Part shown: in pieces, positions 44,115 through 54,244 of the stretch
Position numbering within the stretch: the stretch's first letter is position 1
Layout: every line of letters begins with the position of its first letter
Assembly (NCBI RefSeq): GCF_002286735.1
Contig: NZ_NRTA01000010.1
Coordinates: 1-64,000 of the forward strand
Reading direction: 5' to 3'
Length of the DNA stretch: 64,000 nucleotides
Source of the DNA: Leptolyngbya sp. BC1307
Lineage (GTDB): Bacteria; Cyanobacteriota; Cyanobacteriia; Phormidesmidales; Phormidesmidaceae
Program-made: the position numbers and the translations under genes
The notes under the pieces: generated by a model
Databases searched by the model: none
What the model was told of the DNA's origin: nothing
What the model saw: the letters and a program-made list of their open reading frames with translations, nothing else

Positions 44115-45728
44115 ATGAGTAGCCAGGTACTTGCAGATCGCTTTGAGATTAAACAACAGCTCAGCCGAACTGACTTTAGTACGGTGTATTTGGCAAGCGA
44201 TCGCCACAACCCGCACAGGCCGCTCTGCCGAATAACAGCGATTAGCTATTCTCAGCCAGAGATTCATCGTCGCTTAGAACAAGAAGCGCGAATGCTAGAG
44301 TGCTTGGGTCATCATCCCCAGGTTCCTGAGCTGCTGGCTTACTTTCATCCGCCCCAGCCCAAAAAACAACTCACTGAATCTTCTCTAAAAGTCTTCTATC
44401 TTGTTCAAGATCAAATTGTGGGCCATCCGCTGAGCGAAGAGATCGCCCTCTCTAAGCCGCTCAGCGAAAGCTATGTGATTAAGCTGTTGCAAGATCTGCT
44501 CACCGCCCTCGCCTTTGTCCATCAGCAGAACGCAGTTCACCAAAACCTGCATCCTCGTTACCTGATCCGGCGGGCCAGCGACGGTCAGGTTTTTTTGACT
44601 CAGTTTGGCGCAATGTCGCAGCTAGCGAAGGGGGCGATCGCCGCCAATAATATCCAAAACAGCCCCATTCTCGTTGCGCCCCAGCCCTATGCTGCCCCCG
44701 AGCAGATGCAGTCGTCTTCACCCCGACCTGCCAGCGATCTCTACGCCCTCGGCCTGATTGCCATTGAAGCGCTGACCGGCCAGCGGCATCAAGACTTTAC
44801 TTACGATCCGGGGAGCGATCGCCTCCTATGGCGGCAGCAAACCGAAGTCAGCCTGCCCCTGGCCGAATTTATCGACCGGCTGGTACGTCACCGCTGGCAA
44901 GATCGCTTCGCCAACGCTCACGAAGCGCTAATCACGCTAGAAGTAGAAAGCAACCGCCACCAAATCGCCCACGACAGCCGCCTGCCCACCGTCATCGCCG
45001 CCCCCGGCCAACACCGCCGCCCTACTCAACCCGCTCCCCCAAACTCCCCCTTTTCCCCTTCCTCCTTCTCCCATTCCCCTTCCCCATTCCCCCCCTCATC
45101 CCAAAGCCAACCCACCAAACTCCCCATCCGCTCCATCCTGAAATTCACAACCCGCAGTCTCGCCGTCTTACTCGCCATAGGCATGAGCGTCAAAGCCTAC
45201 CAGTGGAGCGAATACCGGCTCAGCCAGCTATCTCAAACCTGGCCTCAGACTTGGCCCCAGACCTGGCAAACCTGGAAAGATTCTCATATTTCTCTTCCCA
45301 AACCCGCCGACTTCTTCAAGACTGACAGCGTCAAAGCCGATGCTCCAGAAGCCGCCGCGACGCCTCAAGATCTGACGCCGCTACTGGCAGATGGCAGCAT
45401 TTTACTCAGGCCCGATGCCGCCGAAGCCTTCTGGCAAATGGTAGTCGCCGCCCGAGAGGCAGATGTTGATCTCTATCCGCTCGCAGGCTACGCCGCCAGC
45501 TCAGACGCTGCGCCATCAGCAGATTATGCCAGTGGCTATGCGCTCGATATTGGTGGGGCCGACTCAACGACAGACCAGCAGGCCAGCTTTGCGCAGACAG
45601 ACGCCTTTCGCTGGCTCCAACAAAACGCGCAGGACTACGGATTTGCGCAGTCTTCGCCTAAAAAAGGGCTGTTTGGCATCGGTTCAGAGCCCTGGCACTG
45701 GCGATACGGGGGCAATTCGCAAAGCTAG
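44115..45728 (+). CDS. Pseudokinase fused to a VanY-like D,D-carboxypeptidase-related domain
   Basis: 537 aa from ATG 44115. A kinase-like fold (about 8-275) has degenerate active sites: no Gly loop, Thr41 at the VAIK Lys, HQN at 142-144 for HRD, QFG at 163-165 for DFG; APE (194-196) remains. A Pro/Ser-rich linker (about 300-335), one membrane helix (about 347-360) and a Trp-rich stretch (QTWPQTWPQTWQTW, 374-387) follow. The VanY-like domain (about 415-537) has SADYASGYALDIG where the family has SxHxxGxAxD, so Tyr471 replaces a zinc His; Asp478 and EPWHW (525-529) remain. It may sense peptidoglycan outside and signal by binding inside. Kinase-only or enzyme activity is unlikely. Confidence 0.85.
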   Translation: MSSQVLADRFEIKQQLSRTDFSTVYLASDRHNPHRPLCRITAISYSQPEIHRRLEQEARMLECLGHHPQVPELLAYFHPPQPKKQLTESSLKVFYLVQDQIVGHPLSEEIALSKPLSESYVIKLLQDLLTALAFVHQQNAVHQNLHPRYLIRRASDGQVFLTQFGAMSQLAKGAIAANNIQNSPILVAPQPYAAPEQMQSSSPRPASDLYALGLIAIEALTGQRHQDFTYDPGSDRLLWRQQTEVSLPLAEFIDRLVRHRWQDRFANAHEALITLEVESNRHQIAHDSRLPTVIAAPGQHRRPTQPAPPNSPFSPSSFSHSPSPFPPSSQSQPTKLPIRSILKFTTRSLAVLLAIGMSVKAYQWSEYRLSQLSQTWPQTWPQTWQTWKDSHISLPKPADFFKTDSVKADAPEAAATPQDLTPLLADGSILLRPDAAEAFWQMVVAAREADVDLYPLAGYAASSDAAPSADYASGYALDIGGADSTTDQQASFAQTDAFRWLQQNAQDYGFAQSSPKKGLFGIGSEPWHWRYGGNSQS

Positions 45729-45847
45729 GCGATCGCTAGCCTCAAAGGTTAGTGAACTGTCTGTAACACTACCAACCTGACTGGGAGTTCGGTGATACGC
45801 TCCGATTATTAGCGATTAGATCGAACTTTTGATGGGACTCAATCTTC

Positions 45848-46285
45848 ATGCAGCGCAACCTTTTCAGAAAAGTTCCTGAGGCGTCATCACAACCTAATCA
45901 GCCTGACCCACGGCATCTGACGGCTTATTTCAAAACAGCGGTGGGCGGCTCTTTGCTGGCGGGCGGCGGCCTATGTACGGTGTTTGGCCTGTCGGCAGGA
46001 GTGCAGGCTCATCAAGTTTCGACTCTAGCGGCTATTGGCGTTTTGGTATCTTTGCTGGGCTGGGTGTGTTTGCGCCGCCCCTATTTTTTGCTAGAGCCGC
46101 ATCAGCTCACGGTTTATGGCCTGTTTGGTATGCCTACCCGGCGCTATACCTTTGAGTCTTGGGATGTGGTTAAGGCGGATAGCCGGCACATCTATATTGA
46201 CGATGGCGGCATTACTAAAAAGGTGCCGGTGCTGCCCTGGCTGGTCAAAACGGGTGATTGGCTGACGCTGCGTGAGCTGCTGTAG
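45848..46285 (+). CDS. Small membrane protein with PH-like domain (145 aa)
   Basis: Two membrane helices (about residues 38-56 and 59-75) are followed by FLLEPHQLTVYGLFGMPTRR, then YTFESWDVVKADSRHIYIDD, a strand pattern resembling bacterial PH-like (DUF304-type) domains. No catalytic motif. It stands alone and is convergent with the DedA gene, 18 bp apart. Function unknown. Confidence 0.6.
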   Translation: MQRNLFRKVPEASSQPNQPDPRHLTAYFKTAVGGSLLAGGGLCTVFGLSAGVQAHQVSTLAAIGVLVSLLGWVCLRRPYFLLEPHQLTVYGLFGMPTRRYTFESWDVVKADSRHIYIDDGGITKKVPVLPWLVKTGDWLTLRELL

Positions 46286-46303
46286 CGCGATCGCTTGCCC
46301 GCA

Positions 46304-46924
46304 TTAAGGTATCTCACTGTTCTTACGCTGCTGATATACCACCCAACCTACCAAGAGAACGACTAGCAAGACAAGAACAACTTTGCCGACTGGCCCCAAA
46401 AAAGCGGCGACTTTGTCATAGCTGGCCCCGAGCCAAAACCCGGCTAGCGTCAGCAGCGTAATCCAGCCGAGCGATCCGACGGTGGAGTAAAACAAAAAGC
46501 CGAGCATCGGCATGTTGGCGATGCCAGGGGGCACTGAGATATAGGTGCGAATGCCGGGAATGAGTCGCCCCAAGCCCACTGCCCAATAGCCACCGCGCCG
46601 GGAAAACCACCCCTGCACTGACATCACTTCCTGGCTGGATATCCCTAGCCATTTGCCGTGGCGGTCGGCCAGGTTGCAAATGCGAGTGAGCCCCAGCCAT
46701 TTGCCGACGTAGTACCAGACCAGCGCGCCCAGAACAGACCCGAAGGTACCAGCAGCGATCGCACTCACCAGATTCATCTCACCTTGAGCCGCAGCAAACC
46801 CAGCCAGCGGCATAATCAGCTCTGACGGAATCGGGGGAATGACGTTTTCTAACAGCATCAGAAAGGCGATGCCCCAGTAGCCAAAGCTGGTGATTGCGGT
46901 CGTGATGTAGTCAGAGATATTCAA
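46304..46924 (-). CDS. DedA-family membrane protein
   Basis: 206 aa, about five membrane segments. Signature features: FLMLLENVIPPIPSELIMPLAG near the N-terminus (acidic Glu and PPxPSE), GSVLGALVWYYVGKWLG, and RLIPGIRTYISVPPGIANM (the amphipathic Arg-rich loop). DedA proteins flip undecaprenyl phosphate or phospholipids and support proton-motive force. It is divergent from the CheB/CheR hybrid with 202 bp between starts. Confidence 0.92.
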   Translation of the reverse strand: MNISDYITTAITSFGYWGIAFLMLLENVIPPIPSELIMPLAGFAAAQGEMNLVSAIAAGTFGSVLGALVWYYVGKWLGLTRICNLADRHGKWLGISSQEVMSVQGWFSRRGGYWAVGLGRLIPGIRTYISVPPGIANMPMLGFLFYSTVGSLGWITLLTLAGFWLGASYDKVAAFLGPVGKVVLVLLVVLLVGWVVYQQRKNSEIP

Positions 46925-47126
46925 GGTAAGTGTTTAGGTGGGTAGACAATACAGGACTATACGACCTGACTTCGGGCGATGTCATCTGCCGACAAGCGCA
47001 TTTTGCGCCCCACTCACCGCATAAAGACATAAAAAGACATAAGATGATGAAGACATGGATGAACAGATGCTCTACTGATGATTTAATAGGGTAACTTAGC
47101 AACTTTTTCGTACTCAACACGCTGCC

Positions 47127-50100
47127 ATGTCTCAAAATGACGATTTACAGCCACCGACTGACAGCGGTTTTCCGATTGTCAGTATTGGCGCGTCGGCAGG
47201 GGGCATAGCAGCCTGCTCAGATCTGCTGCGGGCGCTGCCAGTCGATACGGGCATGGGATTTGTCATCATTCAGCATTTGGCTCCCGATTCGCCCAGCATG
47301 TTGAGCCAAATTTTGGGTCGGGTAACGGCGATGCCTGTGGCTGAAGCTACGCAAGATGTAGAGGTAGAGCCCGATCACGTCTATGTGATCCCGCCCAATA
47401 AACAGATGACTATCGCTGATGGGCGGCTTCAGCTCGCGCCGAGACCGTCTGGCCCAAAGCAGTTTAAGTCGATTGATATCTTCTTTAAGTCTCTCGCTGA
47501 AGACGGCGACAATCGGGCGATTGGCATTGTCTTGTCGGGGCTAGATGGCGACGGCGCTCAGGGGCTAAAAGCGATTAAGCAAGCGGACGGCATTGCCTTT
47601 ACCCAAACGCAAAATACGGCCCAGTATGGTAGCATGCCTAACTCTGCGGTTGAAACTGGCCTGGTGGATTTCATCCTGTCGCCGGTTGAGATTGCCCGCC
47701 AGCTGACGAGCATCGCTCAGCACCCTTATGTCTCTCGGCCAGTGCCGCAGGCATTTCCGTCTATAGAAAGCGACTCCTCTGCTGAAGCCGGTCTGTCAGC
47801 GGTTTATGCTTTGCTGCGAGCTGCGACTGGCATTGACTTTAGCCAGTACAAACGCGCCACCTTTGAGCGGCGGATGGCCCGACGGATGGCGCTGCACCGG
47901 CTGAATACGGTTGAAGCCTACGCTGAGTATCTGCAAGACCACCCGGCTGAGGTTAAAGCGCTTTACCACGATGTGCTGATTACGGTGACCAGCTTTTTTC
48001 GCGATCCGGAGGCGTTTGTCTTTTTGCAAGAGACGGTCTTTCCTTCGCTGATTGAGCAAAAGGGGCTGGAGTCTTCTATTCGCATTTGGGTGGCGGGCTG
48101 CTCTACCGGTCAAGAGTGCTATTCGATTGCGATCGCCCTGTTTGAATATCTCTCTGAGCAAAACCTCAATCTCTCCATTCAAATCTTTGGCACAGATGTC
48201 AGCGAAGAAGCGATCAGTATCGCTCGTCAGGGCATCTACGCTGAAAATCAGGTGGCCGGCGTTTCACCCGAGCGACTACAGCGCTTTTTCACCCAGACCG
48301 AGGGGCGCTATCAGATCAGCAAAGCCGTGCGCGAGCTTTGTGTCTTTGCCCGCCAAACCCTGGGCAACGATCCGCCGTTTTCTAACATCGATCTGATTAG
48401 CTGTCGCAACGTCATGATCTACTTTGCGCCCGCTTTGCAGCAGCGCGTGCTAGCCGTTTTTCATTACAGCCTGAATGCTGGCGGGCAGCTCTGGCTGGGC
48501 AGCTCTGAGAGCGTCGGCGAAACCTCTAAGCTGTTTGCTGTCGTTGATAAAAAGCACAAAGTCTACAGCCGTGACACGGCTGCCAACCAAATTAACTTTG
48601 ACTTTGTCACTAGCGACTATAGCGCCCTCACCGCCACCGCCACCGCCAAAGGTGAGCCTGCAGCAGCCGCCTCTAGCCACTCTAACGTGCAGCGTCAGGC
48701 CGATCAGATTGTGCTTAGCCGCTACGCCCCGGTCGGCATCGTCATCAACGAACAGCTCGATATCCTGCATTTTCGCGGCGATACCAGCGCCTACCTGCGA
48801 CCTGCTCCCGGCGAACCCAGCTTTAGCCTGCTCAAAATGGTACAGCCAGGCCTATTGCTCGAACTGCGATCTGCCATAGACGAGGCGAAGACGCAGCGAG
48901 TTGCCTCGCGCCGAGAGAGATTGCAAATTGAAAACAACCCGCGATATATCCATATTGAGGTGACGCCAATTCGCAATCCGCTCTCCAAAGAGCGCAGCTA
49001 TCTGGTCCTTTTTGAAGAAGGCGCGCTGATTGCATCTGTGGCCGCTGAGCCCTCTGAACCGGGCGGCGAACCCTCTCCCCCGGCTAGCGCCGAAATCGCC
49101 CGGTTCAAGCAAGAGCTAGCCGCCGCCAGGCAAGAACTGCTCGATACTCAGGCTTATTTGCAGGCCACTATCGAAGAACACGACGCGACGAATCAGCAAC
49201 TGACGACGGCTAACGAAGAAATCTTATCGAGCAACGAAGAGTTGCAAAGCACTAACGAAGAATTGCAAACCGCTAAGGAAGAAATACAGGCTGCTAACGA
49301 AGAACTTACAACCACTAACGAAGAACTGCAAAGCCGTAACGCCGATGCGCGCTCTACTAACGACGATCTGCTCAACCTGCTCAACAATGTCAACATTCCG
49401 ATCGTCATGCTCTCTGACGATCTGCGGATTCGGCGATTTACGCCCACCGCTCAGCGGCTGTTTAACCTGATCCCGACCGATGTGGGTCGGCCTGTTAGCG
49501 ACATTCGCATCGATATTGACATCGACAACCTGGAATCGCTGATTTCAGAAGTGATTGGCACGCTCGATACGCAAGATCTAGAGGTGCAAGACAATGAAGG
49601 CCACTGGTACCGGCTGCGCATTCGCCCTTATCGCACGGCTGACAACCAGATCGACGGGGCGGTGATCGCCCTGGTCGATATTGACGCTATGAAGCGCACG
49701 CTCCAGCAGCTAGAAATGTCGCGGCTGTACGCTGAGCGCATTGTTGAAACGGTGCGATCGCCCCTCGTCGTACTCACTGCCGACCTCCAGGTGAAGACCG
49801 CCAACTACGCCTTTTATGAAACCTTTCAAGTCTCTCTATCCGAAACTGAGGGACGAGAACTGTTTGAGCTAGGCAACGGCCAGTGGGACATCCCTGTACT
49901 GCGAGCTGTCTTAGAAACGCTCTTGGCCGACAGCTTACAAGTGCAAGACTTCGAGATTGACCACGAGTTTGATCAGATTGGCCGCAAAATTATGCTGCTC
50001 AACGCTCGTGAGATAGAACAACCCCCGGCAGAGCGACTGATTCTACTCTCCATTGAAGATATTACCAAGCGCAAGCGGGCCGAGGCGCAGCGGATGCAGC

Positions 50101-51254
50101 TGACGCAAGAGCGTACCGCCCGGGTCGAGGCCGAATCTGCCAACGCCAGCAAAGACGAATTTTTGTCAGTGCTCTCTCATGAGCTGCGCACGCCGCTCAG
50201 CGCCATCATCGGCTGGATTAGCATCCTTTTGAGCCGCACCGAGCCCGACCCGACGCTGCTCCACCGCGCCCTCACCAGCATTGAGCGCAGCGCCCGCACC
50301 CAAACCCGCATTATTGAAGATCTTTTGCAGGTATCACGGATTATTCAAGGCCAAATGGAATTGCAGCGGCAGGCTGTGAATCTGAGCGATCTGGTCAAGG
50401 CGGTGGTGGAGAGTATGCTGCCTACCGCCGAGAAAGCCGGCATTCAGCTCATTGCCATGCTCGACGAACCCCCCGACTATTTTTACTTTGATCCTGACCG
50501 TTTGCAGCAGGTTTTTAGCAACGCCCTTGCTAACGCGATTAAGTTTACGCCCAGAGACGGGCAGATCACCACCCGGCTCACCTACAGCGTCGATCAAGCT
50601 CAGGTACAAATCACCGATACAGGCCGAGGCATTGATGCTGACTTTTTACCGCATGTGTTTGATCGGTTTCGGCAGGCAAACAGCTCAAGTGCTCGCGAAT
50701 ATGGCGGTCTGGGCATTGGGCTAACGATTGTCAAAACCTTTGTTGAAGCGCACAATGGCACTGTCCGTATCAGCAGCCCCGGCATTGGCATGGGCACAAC
50801 GCTGACGGTGGTGCTGCCGCTGACAGCAGCGATCGCCCCAGTTCAAACCGCCGTACCGCTGCCGCCCGGCGACGATCTGCTGTCAGGTTTGCGCATATTG
50901 ATTGTTGAAGATGACGCCGATAATCGAGAGATCTTGACCATCGTCTTAGAAGAGCAAGCAGCCACTGTCATCCCGGCCAGCTCTGTTGCTGCCGCCATCG
51001 AACAACTCACTGACGAAGAGACACCCGACCTGCTGATTAGCGATATTAACTTGCCAGGCCGAGATGGGTTTGAGCTGATTGACTGGGTGCGATCGCGCGC
51101 TCCCGAGCAGGGCGGCGATTTGCCTGCGATCGCCCTCACCGGCTATGCTGGCAGCGAACATACCGAAAGCACATTGAAGGCGGGCTTTCAGGCCCATCTG
51201 GTCAAGCCCATCAACACCGATGAACTCATGGTTACCATCGTAAATTTGGTTTAG
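47127..51254 (+). CDS. CheB/CheR fusion hybrid histidine kinase
   Basis: 1375 aa. CheB methylesterase (about 10-190; Ser in SIGASAGGIA, IQHLAPDSPSML, SGLDGDGAQG). CheR methyltransferase (about 225-480; IRIWVAGCSTGQECYS is the SAM loop). Then a PAS-like region, a long Asn/Glu coiled coil (about 665-750, repeated NEELQSTNEELQTAKEE), two PAS-like domains, HisKA (FLSVLSHELRTPLSA near 1015), ATPase (TDTGRGID, GLGIGLTIVK), and a C-terminal receiver (ISDINLPG). CheB lacks its usual receiver. Such fusions are thought to handle Glu residues of an unidentified protein and phosphorelay together; the link to taxis is inference. The next gene is another kinase. Confidence 0.92.
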   Translation: MSQNDDLQPPTDSGFPIVSIGASAGGIAACSDLLRALPVDTGMGFVIIQHLAPDSPSMLSQILGRVTAMPVAEATQDVEVEPDHVYVIPPNKQMTIADGRLQLAPRPSGPKQFKSIDIFFKSLAEDGDNRAIGIVLSGLDGDGAQGLKAIKQADGIAFTQTQNTAQYGSMPNSAVETGLVDFILSPVEIARQLTSIAQHPYVSRPVPQAFPSIESDSSAEAGLSAVYALLRAATGIDFSQYKRATFERRMARRMALHRLNTVEAYAEYLQDHPAEVKALYHDVLITVTSFFRDPEAFVFLQETVFPSLIEQKGLESSIRIWVAGCSTGQECYSIAIALFEYLSEQNLNLSIQIFGTDVSEEAISIARQGIYAENQVAGVSPERLQRFFTQTEGRYQISKAVRELCVFARQTLGNDPPFSNIDLISCRNVMIYFAPALQQRVLAVFHYSLNAGGQLWLGSSESVGETSKLFAVVDKKHKVYSRDTAANQINFDFVTSDYSALTATATAKGEPAAAASSHSNVQRQADQIVLSRYAPVGIVINEQLDILHFRGDTSAYLRPAPGEPSFSLLKMVQPGLLLELRSAIDEAKTQRVASRRERLQIENNPRYIHIEVTPIRNPLSKERSYLVLFEEGALIASVAAEPSEPGGEPSPPASAEIARFKQELAAARQELLDTQAYLQATIEEHDATNQQLTTANEEILSSNEELQSTNEELQTAKEEIQAANEELTTTNEELQSRNADARSTNDDLLNLLNNVNIPIVMLSDDLRIRRFTPTAQRLFNLIPTDVGRPVSDIRIDIDIDNLESLISEVIGTLDTQDLEVQDNEGHWYRLRIRPYRTADNQIDGAVIALVDIDAMKRTLQQLEMSRLYAERIVETVRSPLVVLTADLQVKTANYAFYETFQVSLSETEGRELFELGNGQWDIPVLRAVLETLLADSLQVQDFEIDHEFDQIGRKIMLLNAREIEQPPAERLILLSIEDITKRKRAEAQRMQLTQERTARVEAESANASKDEFLSVLSHELRTPLSAIIGWISILLSRTEPDPTLLHRALTSIERSARTQTRIIEDLLQVSRIIQGQMELQRQAVNLSDLVKAVVESMLPTAEKAGIQLIAMLDEPPDYFYFDPDRLQQVFSNALANAIKFTPRDGQITTRLTYSVDQAQVQITDTGRGIDADFLPHVFDRFRQANSSSAREYGGLGIGLTIVKTFVEAHNGTVRISSPGIGMGTTLTVVLPLTAAIAPVQTAVPLPPGDDLLSGLRILIVEDDADNREILTIVLEEQAATVIPASSVAAAIEQLTDEETPDLLISDINLPGRDGFELIDWVRSRAPEQGGDLPAIALTGYAGSEHTESTLKAGFQAHLVKPINTDELMVTIVNLV

Positions 51255-51328
51255 ACGCAACTGTATGAGGGCAGTAACTCCTGCTAAGCTAGGGAGTGAT
51301 TCTTTAAGCTCATCGGGGTGAAGCAACT

Positions 51329-52567
51329 ATGAAAGATCCCGGTCAGGCACTGCTCGACAAGGTTGACATTATCATCGATGCCTGGATAAAAGAAGTTCGC
51401 CGCGATATCGACATCGATAGCACCCAAGAACTGACCTACATAGAGATTCGTGACGGGCTGCCAGGCATGTTGCAGGCGATGGCCACGCTGCTCACTCCCA
51501 GCCCGCTAGACGACCAAGATCAAGCGTTTAAAGACACCGCCCTAGAACACGGCACCGTCCGCGCCCAGCAAGGCTTTGACACCGCTGAAATCGTCCGAGA
51601 ATACCGAGTTTTACGCAATGTTATTTTAATGGTATTAGAACCTGAATTAAGTTCAGGCACGGTTAAACAAGCGCTCACTGCCGTCCGTAAGATTGACCAT
51701 ATACTCGACAGCGCAGTTTTGATATCGCTAGACAGCTACATCAAACATCGCTTCGATACGCTAGAGCAGATGCAAGGGCAGCTACTGCTCACCAATCAGG
51801 AGCTAACCCGCCTGGTGCAGAGCCAAAAAGACAATCTGTCTCACCTGGCCCACGAGCTAAAAAATCCGCTGAACGCCATGCTAGGGTTCTCCTCAATTTT
51901 GCTGCGCAAGCAAAGAAAGCAGCTCACCCCAGAAGCCGGCTCGTCTATGGAGATAAAGCAAATTGAGCGGGTGATCAGCAACGGCAGACAACTGCTGCGC
52001 CTGATCAACAACACGCTAGAAGCCTCCCGTCAGGAGTCTCAACAGATAGTCCTGACGATGGAATTAGTGCCCGTACCCGACCTGGTGCAGGCCGTGATTG
52101 AGACCCTGGCTCCCACTGCTCAGTTAAAAGCACTCACTCTGGCCGCAAATTGCGATCGCGCTCCCCAGCAGATCACTACCGATGCCCTGCGGCTGCAGCA
52201 GGTTCTCACTAATTTAATCAGCAACGCCATTCGCTACACCGATAGCGGCTCAGTTGACGTAACCTGTTACGAAGTCGAGGGCGGGCAGTGGGCGATCGCC
52301 GTTCGCGACACCGGCAGAGGCATCAGCCCCGAGCAGCACGCTCAGATCTTTGAGCCTTACTTCCGCGCTGGCGGCGAAGGCAGCTACGCCCCCGAAAGCA
52401 GCGGCTTAGGGCTGACCATCGTCAATAAGCTTGTGCGGCTCTTACAGGGGAGAATTGAGCTGGTCTCAGCAGTCGGCGAGGGATCAACATTTACGGTTTT
52501 TTTGCCGGTTGAAATGGAAGGGGATACAGGAGATAAGATACAGAAGATAGGAGACAGGGGTCAGTAG
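51329..52567 (+). CDS. Sensor histidine kinase with RsbRD-like N-terminal domain
   Basis: 412 aa, soluble. Residues about 5-150 form a helical domain similar to the RsbRD sensor (WIKEVRRDIDIDSTQELTY, VRAQQGFDTAEIVREYRVLR). HisKA with LSHLAHELKNPLNAMLGFSS (His near 172), then ATPase (AVRDTGRGISPEQ, SSGLGLTIVNKLV). It starts 75 bp after the CheB/CheR hybrid and probably shares its transcript. It could feed the hybrid's C-terminal receiver. Its last five codons lie inside a 35-bp duplicated unit, so the C-terminus GDKIQKIGDRGQ may be recently changed. Confidence 0.9.
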   Translation: MKDPGQALLDKVDIIIDAWIKEVRRDIDIDSTQELTYIEIRDGLPGMLQAMATLLTPSPLDDQDQAFKDTALEHGTVRAQQGFDTAEIVREYRVLRNVILMVLEPELSSGTVKQALTAVRKIDHILDSAVLISLDSYIKHRFDTLEQMQGQLLLTNQELTRLVQSQKDNLSHLAHELKNPLNAMLGFSSILLRKQRKQLTPEAGSSMEIKQIERVISNGRQLLRLINNTLEASRQESQQIVLTMELVPVPDLVQAVIETLAPTAQLKALTLAANCDRAPQQITTDALRLQQVLTNLISNAIRYTDSGSVDVTCYEVEGGQWAIAVRDTGRGISPEQHAQIFEPYFRAGGEGSYAPESSGLGLTIVNKLVRLLQGRIELVSAVGEGSTFTVFLPVEMEGDTGDKIQKIGDRGQ

Positions 52568-52611
52568 ACGGAAGACAGAAGATAGGAGATAGGGGTCAGT
52601 AGACGGAAGAC
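52542..52611. repeat. 35-bp tandem repeat at the kinase 3' end, two units
   Basis: 52542-52576 and 52577-52611 differ at one base. The first copy contains the stop codon of the kinase gene; the second lies outside. It may also hold T-poor spacer sequence but no hairpin. Confidence 0.9.
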
Positions 52612-52626
52612 TGAAGGTAGTTCCCG

Positions 52627-52669
52627 GCTACTGATTACTGCCTACTACCCACTGCCCACTGCCTACCCC
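52627..52669. repeat. Degenerate 7-8 bp repeat (CTACTGC type)
   Basis: Runs of CTACTGATTACTGC then CTACTACCCACTGCCCACTG are typical of short tandem intergenic repeats in cyanobacteria. It lies between the kinase and thiC ends. Confidence 0.55.
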
Positions 52670-52699
52670 CTAAAGTGTTCTACTTACGCAAACTCTCCC

Positions 52700-54244
<1,545 letters not shown>

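Noticed and set aside
47796-49447. Leftward frames opposite the CheB/CheR hybrid
   Set aside because: They are reverse-complement readings of the coiled-coil and CheR coding sequence.
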